The notes under the pieces: model-generated | Database searches by the model: none | The model's input: only the letters and a program-made list of their open reading frames with translations | Told to the model about the DNA's origin: nothing | Translations under genes and position numbers: made by a program | Assembly: GCA_038748775.1 (NCBI GenBank) | Contig: JBCDIT010000003.1 | Coordinates: 124,001 to 188,000, forward strand | Source: DAIQNV01 sp038748775 | Lineage (GTDB): Bacteria > Planctomycetota > Phycisphaerae > Phycisphaerales > UBA1924 | DNA: 64,000 bases | Reading direction: 5' to 3' | Shown here: in pieces, positions 8,697-18,191 of the stretch | How the letters are laid out: every line of letters begins with the position of its first letter | Numbering within the stretch: position 1 is the first letter of the stretch

Positions 8697-10811
8697 CTAC
8701 TCGGCGCCCCTGACCACCATCGCGAACGCCCGGAGCGTTTCGGCGACTGACCATGCCTGCGCCGGACATCCATCCGGGCGCTGCGGACGATCGACCTCAT
8801 GGTCTCCGTCGAAGATCTCTGCGAGTTGACCGGCCGACGCATCGCTCAGGCTATCGATCAGTGTCTTCAGGGCCGCCCTTGCTTCGGCGCGTGAAGCATC
8901 CGAGAAATCGTCGGCTCGCATCACCGCTTCTGCATACGCGCCGATCAACCAGGGCCACGTGGTTCCGTTGTGGTACGCCTTGTCTCTGGCGAACATGTCG
9001 CCTTCGAGCCGCCCGACGTAGCCCTCAGAACCCGGCGCCAGCGTCCGGAGCCCATGCGGGGTGAGCAGGTGCTCGCGGACGGAGGCGACGACCTTGGCGC
9101 GTCCGGCGTTGTCGAGCGGGCCGTGGCGGAGCGAGGCGGCGAAGATCTGGTTGGGGCGGATCTCGTCGATCGCGGCCCATGTCGCCGGCGCACCCTCTTG
9201 CTGGACGAACTCCAGGCGGTCGGCCAGACCGGACCCCGCCTCACCAAACCGTTCGTTAAACGACACTCGACAACGCTCGGCCTGGAAACGCAGGTCCTTG
9301 AGTGTGGTCGGGTCGCACTTGGCGCCCGAGGCTTCGACGGCGTCGGCGGTGGCGAGCAGGCCGTGGTGCCAGAGGGCGTTGATCTCGACCGCCTTTCCGT
9401 GACGGGGCGTGAACGTGACCCCGTCGCGTTGGGCGTCCATCCAGGTGAGCTGCGTGTCGGGCGAGCCGGCGGTGACGAGCCCGTCGAAGGCGTCGACGCG
9501 GATATCGAAGTCGGTGCCCCGCCCGAAGGCCTCGATAATGTCGAGGGCCGCCGCGGCGAGTTCGCCGGCGTAGCCGTCGTTGTCGCCCGTGACCCGGAGG
9601 TACTCGGCGGCGGCGTGCAGGAACCAGAGCGGGGCGTCGACGGTGTTGAAATGGGCAGGCCCCGAGTAGTCGTCGAAGCGGTTGGGGATCAGGCCCCGCC
9701 GGCGGTTGCGTGCGAACACCTGAAGCGCCTTGAGCGCTTCGTCGTGCCGGCCGGTGGCGAGAAGAAGACCGGGCAGCGCGATCATCGTGTCGCGGCCCCA
9801 GTCGCTGAACCACGGATAGCCGGCGATGATCGTCGACATGTTGTCTTGGGCGGGGCCCCGCTGCACGACGAAGTCGTCGGCGGCAAGCGTGAGCCTTGTC
9901 AGGGCGGCCTCGTCCTCTTCAGCTAGCGACCCGGACATATTGCCGGCCCGTTCGATGGTCGCCTGGGCGAGGCTCATGAGACGTTCGCGGCGGGCCGCCC
10001 TGACCTTCGGTGCGTCGGGCGGGTCCATCGCATCGATGCTGGCAAACACCGCGGCCGGTGTCTTGTCGCCCGGTTCGCGATCGGCGACGAACGCGCCGGG
10101 GCTGAAGAGGTGCTCGGTGGAGTCGACGCCGCGGCGGTCTTCCCACGCGTACTCGATGTTGCGCCAGTGCTCGGGGTGGTCGTGCCACTCGGAGGCCTCG
10201 CCCATGAGGTACACGCCGACGCTCCGGGTGGCGCACAGGACGCCCGGGTGGCTCACGCTCGGATCGAGCACGCGCGTGAAGAACCGGGGTCCGGATCGGT
10301 CCTCGCGGCGCAAGGAGTGGAAATCGCGCAGGGCGACCAGGGGCCTCATTACTAAGCGGGCGGGCTGGTGGGCGTTGACGACGTACCCAACGCGGACCGC
10401 GTTCCGCCCTTCGATCAGTTCGACCGATTTCTCGACGAAGATCGGGCCCGACTCGTCGTCGATATCGAACCGCCAGGTCACCCGGTCATCGCGCTCGAAC
10501 GCCGCGTGCACGTCCGGAACGATGGCCCTCGTGTCGGCCCCGTTGAAATGCAGGGGCGTCAGGGTGATCTCGCGGAACTCGTCCGTGCCGACCCTGAGCT
10601 GAACACGATCGATGATGGAAGACAGGGCGACCGTCCGCTCAACCGGGGGGCGGAGGGCGGCGACGAGGAGGCCGTGGTAGCGGCGCGTCGGGGTTCCGGA
10701 AACGGTTCCCATCGCGTATCCGCCCAGGCGGTTGGTCAGGAGCCACTCGGTCCAGAGCGGATCGGGGTGGGCCTGGGCGGTGTGGCATCGGTAGACGGGC
10801 GTTTCGGGCAT
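8697..10811 (-). CDS. Glycogen debranching enzyme (amylo-alpha-1,6-glucosidase type)
   Basis: 704 residues. The N-terminal domain contains EWLLTNRLGGYAMGTVSG and TRRYHGLLVAA (about 22-52), which define the bacterial/archaeal GDE_N family. The C-terminal alpha/alpha toroid shows PWFSDWGRDTMIALPGLLLA and later KAYHNGTTWPWLIGAY, the conserved active-site segments of the GH133-like debranching domain. Role: hydrolysis of alpha-1,6 branches in glycogen, in the cytoplasm (no signal peptide). The ATG at 10811 fits the family N-terminus. It is divergent from guaB, 65 bp away. Confidence 0.92.
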   Translation of the reverse strand: MPETPVYRCHTAQAHPDPLWTEWLLTNRLGGYAMGTVSGTPTRRYHGLLVAALRPPVERTVALSSIIDRVQLRVGTDEFREITLTPLHFNGADTRAIVPDVHAAFERDDRVTWRFDIDDESGPIFVEKSVELIEGRNAVRVGYVVNAHQPARLVMRPLVALRDFHSLRREDRSGPRFFTRVLDPSVSHPGVLCATRSVGVYLMGEASEWHDHPEHWRNIEYAWEDRRGVDSTEHLFSPGAFVADREPGDKTPAAVFASIDAMDPPDAPKVRAARRERLMSLAQATIERAGNMSGSLAEEDEAALTRLTLAADDFVVQRGPAQDNMSTIIAGYPWFSDWGRDTMIALPGLLLATGRHDEALKALQVFARNRRRGLIPNRFDDYSGPAHFNTVDAPLWFLHAAAEYLRVTGDNDGYAGELAAAALDIIEAFGRGTDFDIRVDAFDGLVTAGSPDTQLTWMDAQRDGVTFTPRHGKAVEINALWHHGLLATADAVEASGAKCDPTTLKDLRFQAERCRVSFNERFGEAGSGLADRLEFVQQEGAPATWAAIDEIRPNQIFAASLRHGPLDNAGRAKVVASVREHLLTPHGLRTLAPGSEGYVGRLEGDMFARDKAYHNGTTWPWLIGAYAEAVMRADDFSDASRAEARAALKTLIDSLSDASAGQLAEIFDGDHEVDRPQRPDGCPAQAWSVAETLRAFAMVVRGAE

Positions 10812-10876
10812 GGGCGGAGGGTACCTTCGTTGGCCCCGGGGGTTGACACCCGGGGTGGTGGGCTCGACACTGTCTC

Positions 10877-12499
10877 ATGGAGACCCCCATCACCAGCCGC
10901 GTCCAGCCGTCCCCGGTCTCGCCGGTTCCTGCGAACGCCTTCGGATCCGCGACGAGCAAGATCGCCGCGGACGGGTTCACGTTCGACGACGTGCTCCTCT
11001 TGCCCAGGCGGAGCGACGTGCTGCCGGCGAGCGCGAGCACGAAGACGCGGCTGACCAACTCGATCGATCTGAACATCCCCTTGATCTCGGCGCCGATGGA
11101 CACGGTCACCGAGTCGGGCCTCGCGATCGCTCTGGCCCAGGAGGGCGGGATCGGGTTCATCCACAAGAACCTCCCGATCGAGGACCAAGCGCGCGAAGTC
11201 GCCAAGGTGAAGCGTTCGGCCAACGGGGTGATCACCGACCCGATCACGCTGGGACCGAACGACACCGTCGGTCGCGCCCGGGATTTGATGCGGAAGCACC
11301 GCGTGAGCGGGTTCCCGGTGACCGAGGACGGATCGGGCGACGTGCGGAGCCCCGAGGGACCGGCCGGGAAGCTCATGGGCATCCTGACCTCGCGCGACCT
11401 CAAGTTCGTCGTCGCCGAGACGACGCCGGTCAGCGAAGTCATGACCGCAGAGAAACTGATCACCGCCCCGCCGACGACGACGCTGGCCGAGGCGGAGATC
11501 ATCTTGAACAAGAACAAAGTCGAGAAGCTGCTTCTCGTCGACGGTGACTTCCGCCTGTGCGGCCTGATCACCATGCGGGACATCGAGCGGCTCGCGAGCT
11601 TCCCGAACGCGCTGGTCGACGACCGGGGCCGGCTGCGGTGCGGGGCCGCGATCGGTCCGGGTCACTACGAGAGGCTCGAAGCGCTGATCGCGGCCGGCGC
11701 CGACGTGATCGTCGTCGACACCGCCCACGGCCACTCGGAGAACGTGCTCCGCACCGTCGCGGAGACCAAGAAGCGCTACGACGTTCAACTCGTCGCCGGC
11801 AACATCGCGACGATCGAGGGCGCCCGCGACTTGGCGCTCGCCGGCGCTGACGCGGTCAAGGTGGGCATCGGCCCCGGTTCGATCTGTACGACGCGCGTCG
11901 TTACAGGCGTCGGCGTGCCCCAGATCAGCGCTGTGATGAACGCGGCCGAAGGCGTGCGGCTCGCCGCGACTCAGAAAGCCCCCGGCGCCGTCCCGGTGCC
12001 CGTTATCGCCGACGGCGGCGTGCGGCAGTCGGGCGACATCGCGAAGGCGCTCGCCGCCGGGGCCGACACCGTCATGATGGGCAGCTTGTTTGCCGGCCTA
12101 GACGAGAGCCCGGGCGAACTCGTGATCTCGGGCGGCAGGCGGTACAAGGCGTACCGCGGCATGGGCTCGGAGGGCGCCATGTCGGCGGGCAGCGCCGACC
12201 GGTACCGCCAGTCGGCGGCCGACGGGAAACCGGAGCACACGAAGTTCGTGCCCGAAGGGGTCGAGGGCTTGGTGCCTTACCGAGGCTCGCTCGCGGAATA
12301 CGTGTTCCAGCTCGTCGGCGGGATCCGCAGCGCGATGGGGTACTGCGGTTGCCCGACAATCGCGGACCTGAGATCGGACGCCCAGTTTTCGAGGGTTTCG
12401 GCGGCAACGGTGGTTGAGAACCACCCGCACGACATCCGGATCACAAAGGAAAGCCCGAACTACTCGGTCGACTCCGCGCCGGGCACGTCACGGCGCTGA
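10877..12499 (+). CDS. guaB: Inosine-5'-monophosphate dehydrogenase
   Basis: 540 residues, slightly long because of an N-terminal extension of about 25 residues. Converts IMP to XMP in GMP synthesis. FTFDDVLLLP (34-43), two CBS domains (about 115-245) inserted in the barrel, the catalytic Cys337 in GPGSICTTR, and the flap SEGAMSAGSADRY are all present. The C-terminus overlaps the 3' end of the convergent secreted-protein gene by 12 bases. No terminator is visible between them. Confidence 0.96.
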   Translation: METPITSRVQPSPVSPVPANAFGSATSKIAADGFTFDDVLLLPRRSDVLPASASTKTRLTNSIDLNIPLISAPMDTVTESGLAIALAQEGGIGFIHKNLPIEDQAREVAKVKRSANGVITDPITLGPNDTVGRARDLMRKHRVSGFPVTEDGSGDVRSPEGPAGKLMGILTSRDLKFVVAETTPVSEVMTAEKLITAPPTTTLAEAEIILNKNKVEKLLLVDGDFRLCGLITMRDIERLASFPNALVDDRGRLRCGAAIGPGHYERLEALIAAGADVIVVDTAHGHSENVLRTVAETKKRYDVQLVAGNIATIEGARDLALAGADAVKVGIGPGSICTTRVVTGVGVPQISAVMNAAEGVRLAATQKAPGAVPVPVIADGGVRQSGDIAKALAAGADTVMMGSLFAGLDESPGELVISGGRRYKAYRGMGSEGAMSAGSADRYRQSAADGKPEHTKFVPEGVEGLVPYRGSLAEYVFQLVGGIRSAMGYCGCPTIADLRSDAQFSRVSAATVVENHPHDIRITKESPNYSVDSAPGTSRR

Positions 12500-13936
12500 C
12501 GTCACCGACCGGTACGCCCCCACGATCGACTCGACAAAGAGGGCGACGTCGTTGGGGCTCAGGGCGGTGTCGCCATCGATGTCGGCCGTGAGATCGCCTT
12601 CGTCGAAAGCCCGCAAGAACGCCAGAAGGTCAATGAAATCGATCAGTCCGCTTCGATCGAAGTCGGTCATCGGACGAAACTCAAAATCGCTGACGACCAC
12701 CATCCGGGGGACCCCGTCGGACGGACCATCCGAACCGACGTACCAGAGGTTGACGTGCACCCTGGGCTGCTCTGGCCTTGGAAGGTGCTGGCCGGTGTAC
12801 GTCCAATCGTGGATGAGCGTCGAAGGCGACTCGTCGGCCGGCCCGCCCCGCCACGAGCGGAACTCGATGCGATCGGGGAGCCACTCAAAGGCATAGCTCA
12901 CGAGTTCATCGTCGGAGTAGGCGATATCGAAGCGATCGATATTGCCATCGGTGTCGTAGGGCTGGATCACGAACTGAGCAACATCGTTGGTTGGATCCGC
13001 CCAACGACTGATCTCGACATCGATCTCGTTGTGCTGGTTCCACGTGTTTCTCACGTCGTAGCACAGCGGGTACTGCCAGAGGAACAGCCCGAGGATGATG
13101 TTCGGAGCGAAGTTGTCGAGGCGGCCGCGCGTCGTAAACACGTAGTCGCCGTAGCCGAGCGGCTCGGTGAGCACGACTTCGGCGCTCGACCAAGTACCGT
13201 TGAGGTTGATCTGTGAGACAATCAGCTCATCGTTCTCGACATCAACGACGTCGGTCGAGTCGCTGAAGAAATTCGGCCCGGGGCCGTAGACGCCCGGGCC
13301 TTTGACCCGCCAGTCGTGCCCGGCAAACGACACCATGCGGCCGCTCGGGAAGTCGCCCCACTGGAGTTCGTCGTACGTGGGCGTCGTGCGCACGACGGAG
13401 TCGACGAGGTCGAACACCACACGCCCGGGCTCCTGGAAGGGGCTCTGGAGCACCCCGAGGAGAACACGCCCGGATGCGGTCCCGGCGGGCGCCGGCCCTG
13501 ACGTAAGGCGATGGGTGCGCATCGCACCGGGGACATCGGAGGCCTCGAGGACGTCGACACTCTGGTACGAGATCAGTTCATCCGATGCGTCCCGCCATTC
13601 AACGTTCACGATTCCCCGGGCTTCGTGGGTGATGGCCAAGGCGTCGTTGTGACCGACGCGCACGACAACATCGACGATCGTGCCCTGCGAAGCATCGAAT
13701 CGCTGCCAGGCCCCTGAGACGCCCCAACTCCCGGTCCCCGGGCCGCCGACGCTTAAAGAACGCTGCCCGTGAACTCGGAGGGTGTCGGTGAGCCCGACAT
13801 CGCCGAAGGTGTTCCAGCCGTCGAGACCGAGTCCGACCTCGAAGCTGGGATTCGCGACCAGACACTCCTGAGCATCGGCCCCGATTATCGCCGAAAGCGA
13901 GCAAATCAACCCCATTGTCAAAGCACGAAATCGCAT
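12488..13936 (-). CDS. Secreted GH16-like protein with C-terminal dockerin-type repeat
   Basis: 482 residues. Signal peptide 1-22 (ends ADA). An N-terminal beta-rich module (about 25-185) resembles a carbohydrate-binding domain. The second half contains HNEIDVEIS at 302-310, which fits the GH16 active-site pattern ExDxE (Glu304, Asp306, Glu308), and FLWQYP and DWTYTGQH segments typical of the fold. Residues about 420-470 (DFDRSGLIDFIDLLAFLRAF, then DIDGDTALSPNDVALFV) form a paired calcium-binding dockerin-like tail as used by planctomycete secreted proteins. Likely a beta-glucan-active enzyme or binder; substrate unknown. Confidence 0.8.
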   Translation of the reverse strand: MRFRALTMGLICSLSAIIGADAQECLVANPSFEVGLGLDGWNTFGDVGLTDTLRVHGQRSLSVGGPGTGSWGVSGAWQRFDASQGTIVDVVVRVGHNDALAITHEARGIVNVEWRDASDELISYQSVDVLEASDVPGAMRTHRLTSGPAPAGTASGRVLLGVLQSPFQEPGRVVFDLVDSVVRTTPTYDELQWGDFPSGRMVSFAGHDWRVKGPGVYGPGPNFFSDSTDVVDVENDELIVSQINLNGTWSSAEVVLTEPLGYGDYVFTTRGRLDNFAPNIILGLFLWQYPLCYDVRNTWNQHNEIDVEISRWADPTNDVAQFVIQPYDTDGNIDRFDIAYSDDELVSYAFEWLPDRIEFRSWRGGPADESPSTLIHDWTYTGQHLPRPEQPRVHVNLWYVGSDGPSDGVPRMVVVSDFEFRPMTDFDRSGLIDFIDLLAFLRAFDEGDLTADIDGDTALSPNDVALFVESIVGAYRSVTSAP

Positions 13937-14108
13937 ATTCCCCTCCGCATCACGATTTTCTGTGTTTCAGCGTACCTATTGACGCCCCGATGACGATTCC
14001 TGACGCTGGGGCTTTTCAGCGGATGAAATGGAGGCAACGATCCTTCCGAACGATGTTCGGTCGATCGTCGTATACGACGAGCCTCACGCACCTCTCGGAG
14101 ACACACCC

Positions 14109-14918
14109 ATGTCCGCCCTTGAAAGCCGAAACCCAACCCTTCGTGCGTTCGAGCAGCCCCAACGCTGGGCCGATCTCGAAGAACGCGAAGCCAAGCTCAA
14201 CGCGATGTCGTACAGCGGCACGATCACAGCGACCGCCGTGCTGCTGAGTATCTGCGCTTCTACCGCCGTGCTCGGCTGGGACGCGATGACCGTCGGCGGG
14301 CTGTTCGAGGCTGGGACGCTGAATCCGACCTTTGGGATGTTCGGCGGGATCATCGGTGGGCTCGTGCTCGCTCTTGTCATCAGCTTCGCCCCGAAGCTTT
14401 CGCCGATCCTGGGCCCGGTCTACGCCGGCGTCGAGGGGGTGTTTCTCGCCGCGTTCAGCCTGTTCATCGCGGAACGTTTCCTGGGCGGTGCCGAGTCGGC
14501 GTCGGCGACCGCAACAATCTTCCAGGCGTTGGTCGTGACGTTCGCGATCGCGGCCGGCATGCTTGTGGGCTACGCAACCGGCATTATCCGCGGCGGCCCG
14601 ATCTTCAACAAGATCATCATCACGGCGGGCATCGGCCTGGTGATCTACGCCGTCGGGCTCATCTTAATGAACGGCGTGTTCAACATGGGCATCCCGAACC
14701 TCTACTCGAGCACGACGCCCCTTGGTATCGGCTTTACCGCCGTCTGCGTGATCCTGGCGAGCCTGTTCCTCATCCTTGACTTCCAGGTCGTCGAATCGGG
14801 CGTCAAGAACAAGGCCCCGAAGTACATGGAGTGGTACGCGGCCTTCGGCCTGCTCGTCACGCTGGTGTGGCTGTACGTCGAAGTGCTCAGGCTGCTCGCG
14901 AAGCTGAAGAGCGAGTAA
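14109..14918 (+). CDS. Bax inhibitor-1/YccA family membrane protein
   Basis: 269 residues from the ATG at 14109 (CGGAG upstream; a longer reading frame exists but looks non-coding). Seven hydrophobic segments span residues about 45-265. The N-terminal cytoplasmic stretch and FGGIIGGLVLALVISF plus LGPVYAGVEGVFL match the Bax1-I-like family; in bacteria these are putative ion channels or membrane-stress proteins of poorly known role. It ends at a strong bidirectional hairpin shared with the convergent gene. Confidence 0.85.
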   Translation: MSALESRNPTLRAFEQPQRWADLEEREAKLNAMSYSGTITATAVLLSICASTAVLGWDAMTVGGLFEAGTLNPTFGMFGGIIGGLVLALVISFAPKLSPILGPVYAGVEGVFLAAFSLFIAERFLGGAESASATATIFQALVVTFAIAAGMLVGYATGIIRGGPIFNKIIITAGIGLVIYAVGLILMNGVFNMGIPNLYSSTTPLGIGFTAVCVILASLFLILDFQVVESGVKNKAPKYMEWYAAFGLLVTLVWLYVEVLRLLAKLKSE

Positions 14919-14946
14919 TACGAACGACGCCAAGCAGAAAGACACT

Positions 14947-14986
14947 CAACGGGCCGCGGCGAACTCGCCGCGGCCCGTTGTTGTTT
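14947..14986 (+). terminator. Bidirectional intrinsic terminator
   Basis: Arms 14947-14962 and 14965-14980 are exact reverse complements (CAACGGGCCGCGGCGA), giving a very strong GC hairpin followed by TTGTTT on the plus strand. It is placed exactly between the stops of two convergent genes, one base from the minus-strand stop. Confidence 0.85.
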
Positions 14987-16088
14987 ACCCCTCGATGCCG
15001 ACGGGCAGCAGGAGCACGATCAGGCGGTTGGGACCTTCGCCACCGTTGTCTTCACAGACCAGGAGCGACCGCCGGCCACCGATCATCGGTCCGAGTGTCA
15101 TGCCTTCCCAGTCGTCGGCGTTACTGGACAACCCCAGATCTTCGAAGTCCACGAGCGGAACCTTGGGCATGAGGTGGTGCCCATCCAGATCGGACTCTCG
15201 AAGCGAACGAATCGACCGGATGTCGGTGGCCCCATCGACGGTGGTCCAACTCAGCCGCGCACGTCCTTTGCCATCATCACCCTTCGCGTTCTCGAGCGCA
15301 AGCATGACGCGGGGGGCAACGGTCACCAGTTCTGCGAGGGCCTGAGTCATCGGCGTTTCGTCGTCCGAAGCCGGCCCGAGTGGGAAGCCGTATTGAACAT
15401 AAGGCTGACCGTTGGAATATTCGACGACCCGAAGGATGCCCGGGTCTTCCGGCGTCCATCGCACCGGTTCGTCCTGACGCAGGGGTTCCTCGGACGTCGT
15501 GTAGAACCGCACGTTGTTTCGGCCTGGGTCGATGGCGAGCGACTCGAAGCCTCGGTTGTGCGAGATGCCGTGGGGGCCTTGTCCAGGATCCCGCATGAAC
15601 TGGTGCGGGGCCAGCCACTCGGTCGACGAACTCCCGTCCAGCTTCATCTTGAACAACGATGACGTGATGCTCTCCCTCGCGAAGCCCTCGCTCGCAACAA
15701 CAACAACGGGAACGTTGTGCTCGTACTCCACGACCCGAAGAGCCTCTGGATCGATCGTGTCGCGCTTGAACGCGGCGCCGCCGGGAGTCCGAAGCGCGTG
15801 CCACTTCAGTTTGCCGAAGTGCGGAACTCCGCCGTCGAAACGTACTTCGATCTCTGCGATCCGCGCCGGCCCGTTCTCCGACCGGTCATCGCTCATCGCG
15901 AATAAGGCGCTACGCCCTGGGACATAGTCGATGGCACTCACTTCGTTGAGTGTCCACCCCCTCGGGCCAGTTCCTCCGAGAGGCAGCTCAGTCTCAACAA
16001 CGAGTTCGACCGACCCGAATCCAGTTGGCTCGGAGGCACCGGCGAGCCCCATCGCTCCGACAAACGCAACCCCCAAAGCTCTAGCCAC
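14985..16088 (-). CDS. Secreted esterase-like/phytase-like beta-propeller protein
   Basis: 367 residues. I start it at GTG 16086-16088: GGAG overlapping the ychF stop codon is seven bases upstream, and the product then opens with a clean signal peptide (ARALGVAFVGAMGLAGAS). The body has phytase-like (PF13449) features: NEVSAIDY near the start, GFESLAIDP in the middle and DWEGMTLGP near the end. Such proteins are extracytoplasmic and their substrates are mostly unknown. It starts 10 bases after ychF, so the two are co-transcribed. Confidence 0.78.
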   Translation of the reverse strand: MARALGVAFVGAMGLAGASEPTGFGSVELVVETELPLGGTGPRGWTLNEVSAIDYVPGRSALFAMSDDRSENGPARIAEIEVRFDGGVPHFGKLKWHALRTPGGAAFKRDTIDPEALRVVEYEHNVPVVVVASEGFARESITSSLFKMKLDGSSSTEWLAPHQFMRDPGQGPHGISHNRGFESLAIDPGRNNVRFYTTSEEPLRQDEPVRWTPEDPGILRVVEYSNGQPYVQYGFPLGPASDDETPMTQALAELVTVAPRVMLALENAKGDDGKGRARLSWTTVDGATDIRSIRSLRESDLDGHHLMPKVPLVDFEDLGLSSNADDWEGMTLGPMIGGRRSLLVCEDNGGEGPNRLIVLLLPVGIEG

Positions 16089-16098
16089 GGTCGATCTC

Positions 16099-17214
16099 CT
16101 AGACGTTGAAGAGGAAATGACACACGTCGGCATCTTGCATGACATATTCCTTGCCCTCGACGCGCATCCGGCCGGAGTCCTTGATCGCTCTTTCGGTCTT
16201 GAGCTCCTCGAGGTCGCTCACAGAGTACACCTCAGCGCGGATGAAGCCACGCTCGAAGTCGGAATGGATCACGCCCGCCGCCTGGGGAGCTTTGGAGCCG
16301 ATCGGCACCGTCCATGCACGGATTTCCTTCGGTCCAGCGGTGTAGAAACTCTGCAGGCCGAGCAACGTGTAGATCGCCCGGGCCATCGCGTTCAGCGCCG
16401 GTTCTTCGAGCCCGTAGTCGGCGAGCATCTCGCGTTTGTCGTCATCATCGAGCTCGGCGAGTTCGCTCTCAACCTTCGCGCAAACCGGGACGACAACGCT
16501 GCCCTCGTTCTCCGCGTGCTCGCGAACCTTCGCCGTGAGCTCGCTCTTCCCGTTGACGTCGTTCTCGTCAACGTTGGCGATGTAGAGGATCGGTTTGGCG
16601 GTGATGAACCCCAGCCCTTTGAGCGCCGTGAGCTGCCCAGGATCGGTGACCACACCTTCGGCGAGCACCGCCCTCGCCGGCTTGCCGTCTTCGAGGATCG
16701 GCTGAAGCTTGCTCAGCACGTCACGCCGCGCGATCGCCTCGGGATCCTTGCTCTTCGCCGCCCGCTCGGCCTTTGGCAGGGCGCTCTCGATGGTCTGCAG
16801 ATCGGCGAGAAGCAATTCGCTCGCGATCGTGTCGATGTCCCGAAGCGGGTCGATCGAACCGTCGACGTGAGTGATCTCCTCGCCGCCGGGCGCCTTCTCG
16901 AAACACCGAACAACCTGAACGATCGCATCGACTTGCCGGATGTGGCTGAGGAACGCGTTCCCCATGCCTTCGCCCTGGCTGGCGCCCCGGACGATGCCGG
17001 CGATGTCCACAAGCCTGAGCGACGCGGGCAGGAGCTTCTGCGTCTCGATGTTTGAGCGCAAGGTATCTAGTCGGGGGTCAGGAATCGGAACGACCCCAAC
17101 GTTGGGTTCAATCGTCGCAAATGGATAGTTGGCCGCAAGTGCTCCGGCCGCGGTCAGAGCGTTAAAGAGGGTACTCTTGCCAACATTGGGGAGACCAACG
17201 ATGCCAGCGTCCAT
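16099..17214 (-). CDS. ychF: Redox-responsive ATPase/GTPase YchF
   Basis: 371 residues, usual length. An Obg-like P-loop protein that prefers ATP and associates with ribosomes. The P-loop GLPNVGKS is at residues 7-14, the G3 region LVDIAGIVRGAS follows, and YIANVDEND is the noncanonical G4 that explains ATP binding. The C-terminal TGS domain ends with VCHFLFNV, the family terminus. Transcription is divergent from the LuxR-type gene, with a 185-bp shared upstream region in which I cannot define clear promoter boxes. Confidence 0.95.
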   Translation of the reverse strand: MDAGIVGLPNVGKSTLFNALTAAGALAANYPFATIEPNVGVVPIPDPRLDTLRSNIETQKLLPASLRLVDIAGIVRGASQGEGMGNAFLSHIRQVDAIVQVVRCFEKAPGGEEITHVDGSIDPLRDIDTIASELLLADLQTIESALPKAERAAKSKDPEAIARRDVLSKLQPILEDGKPARAVLAEGVVTDPGQLTALKGLGFITAKPILYIANVDENDVNGKSELTAKVREHAENEGSVVVPVCAKVESELAELDDDDKREMLADYGLEEPALNAMARAIYTLLGLQSFYTAGPKEIRAWTVPIGSKAPQAAGVIHSDFERGFIRAEVYSVSDLEELKTERAIKDSGRMRVEGKEYVMQDADVCHFLFNV

Positions 17215-17399
17215 GGGGCCGCTCCTCGTGATGTTCGACTGAATTGTGTGCTATACCGGGTTCTGATCGTGATTCGCGTGGAAGAAACGAAAATACCAAG
17301 GGAATCTCCTGGGCCAAATAGCGACTTTATCGATCAGGTAGTGTTCGGGACCCTTCGAGCATTGATTCACTGCTATTCTCCACTTGGATACACATCAAT

Positions 17400-18152
17400 A
17401 TGTCACTCCTGAGGTCTTCTGATCCCTCCATGAGCCAGTGGATTCACCTTCAAGACTATGCGACTACGGATCCGACGATCTTGTCTTGGTCGATGTCGAT
17501 CGATGGAACGATCACCGAACCTTCTTCAAATTGGGAACGGGTGATCTTTCGCTGTTCGCCCGAACGACTCCACGGTTCTCGTGTACGCGATGTCCTTCCA
17601 GATTCGGCGGCGGATTGGTTGCTGAGCATGGCCGACCGCGTCCGGGGCAACGACGTTCCAGTGGCTGCGTGCAGCGTATGGGGCGGACGGCGATACCAGA
17701 TGTCGATGTTGCCCGGGTCATCCCCAGCAGACCCGGAGGGGGTCGTGACCATCGTCGCACGCCCGGCGCCGCGGCTCGAAATCGAACCGCTCAAGACGCA
17801 CTTCATCAAGGCCCCCTTCGTCGACCTCGGCCCCCTCGATCAGTTGACCCGCCGCGAACTGGAGGTGCTCGCGCTCCTCGGAGAAGGGCTTGGCCTGAGC
17901 GACATCGCCGATGAGTTCAACCGATCGATCAAAACCGTCAAACGCTTCCGTGACGGCATCGCCCAGAAGCTCGGCATCGGTGACCGAACGCGGCTGGGCA
18001 TGATCGCGCGAGATCTCGGCCTCGAGACGGCACACGTGGACCTGCCTCGTATCGAGGCCGACCCGGAGTCTGCCAACGATCTCCGGAGCCTTGTCCCGAG
18101 GCTAACCGACCGGATGCGCAAACCACCGCCACCGGATACGAATGGCGAATAA
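17400..18152 (+). CDS. LuxR-family transcriptional regulator with PAS-like N-terminal domain
   Basis: 250 residues. The C-terminal helix-turn-helix (about 147-203) reads LDQLTRRELEVLALLGEG ... IKTVKRFRD, a good LuxR/GerE pattern. Residues about 28-122 look like a PAS fold (SMSIDGTITEPSSNW, later YQMSMLPGS). There is no phosphoacceptor receiver domain. A second start at codon 11 is possible; neither has a strong ribosome binding site. The neighbouring nitrilase begins about 20-40 bases downstream and could be its target or operon partner. Confidence 0.8.
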   Translation: MSLLRSSDPSMSQWIHLQDYATTDPTILSWSMSIDGTITEPSSNWERVIFRCSPERLHGSRVRDVLPDSAADWLLSMADRVRGNDVPVAACSVWGGRRYQMSMLPGSSPADPEGVVTIVARPAPRLEIEPLKTHFIKAPFVDLGPLDQLTRRELEVLALLGEGLGLSDIADEFNRSIKTVKRFRDGIAQKLGIGDRTRLGMIARDLGLETAHVDLPRIEADPESANDLRSLVPRLTDRMRKPPPPDTNGE

Positions 18153-18191
18153 TTACCGGGAAGCGAGCGCTTGTGCAGTCAACGATTCACC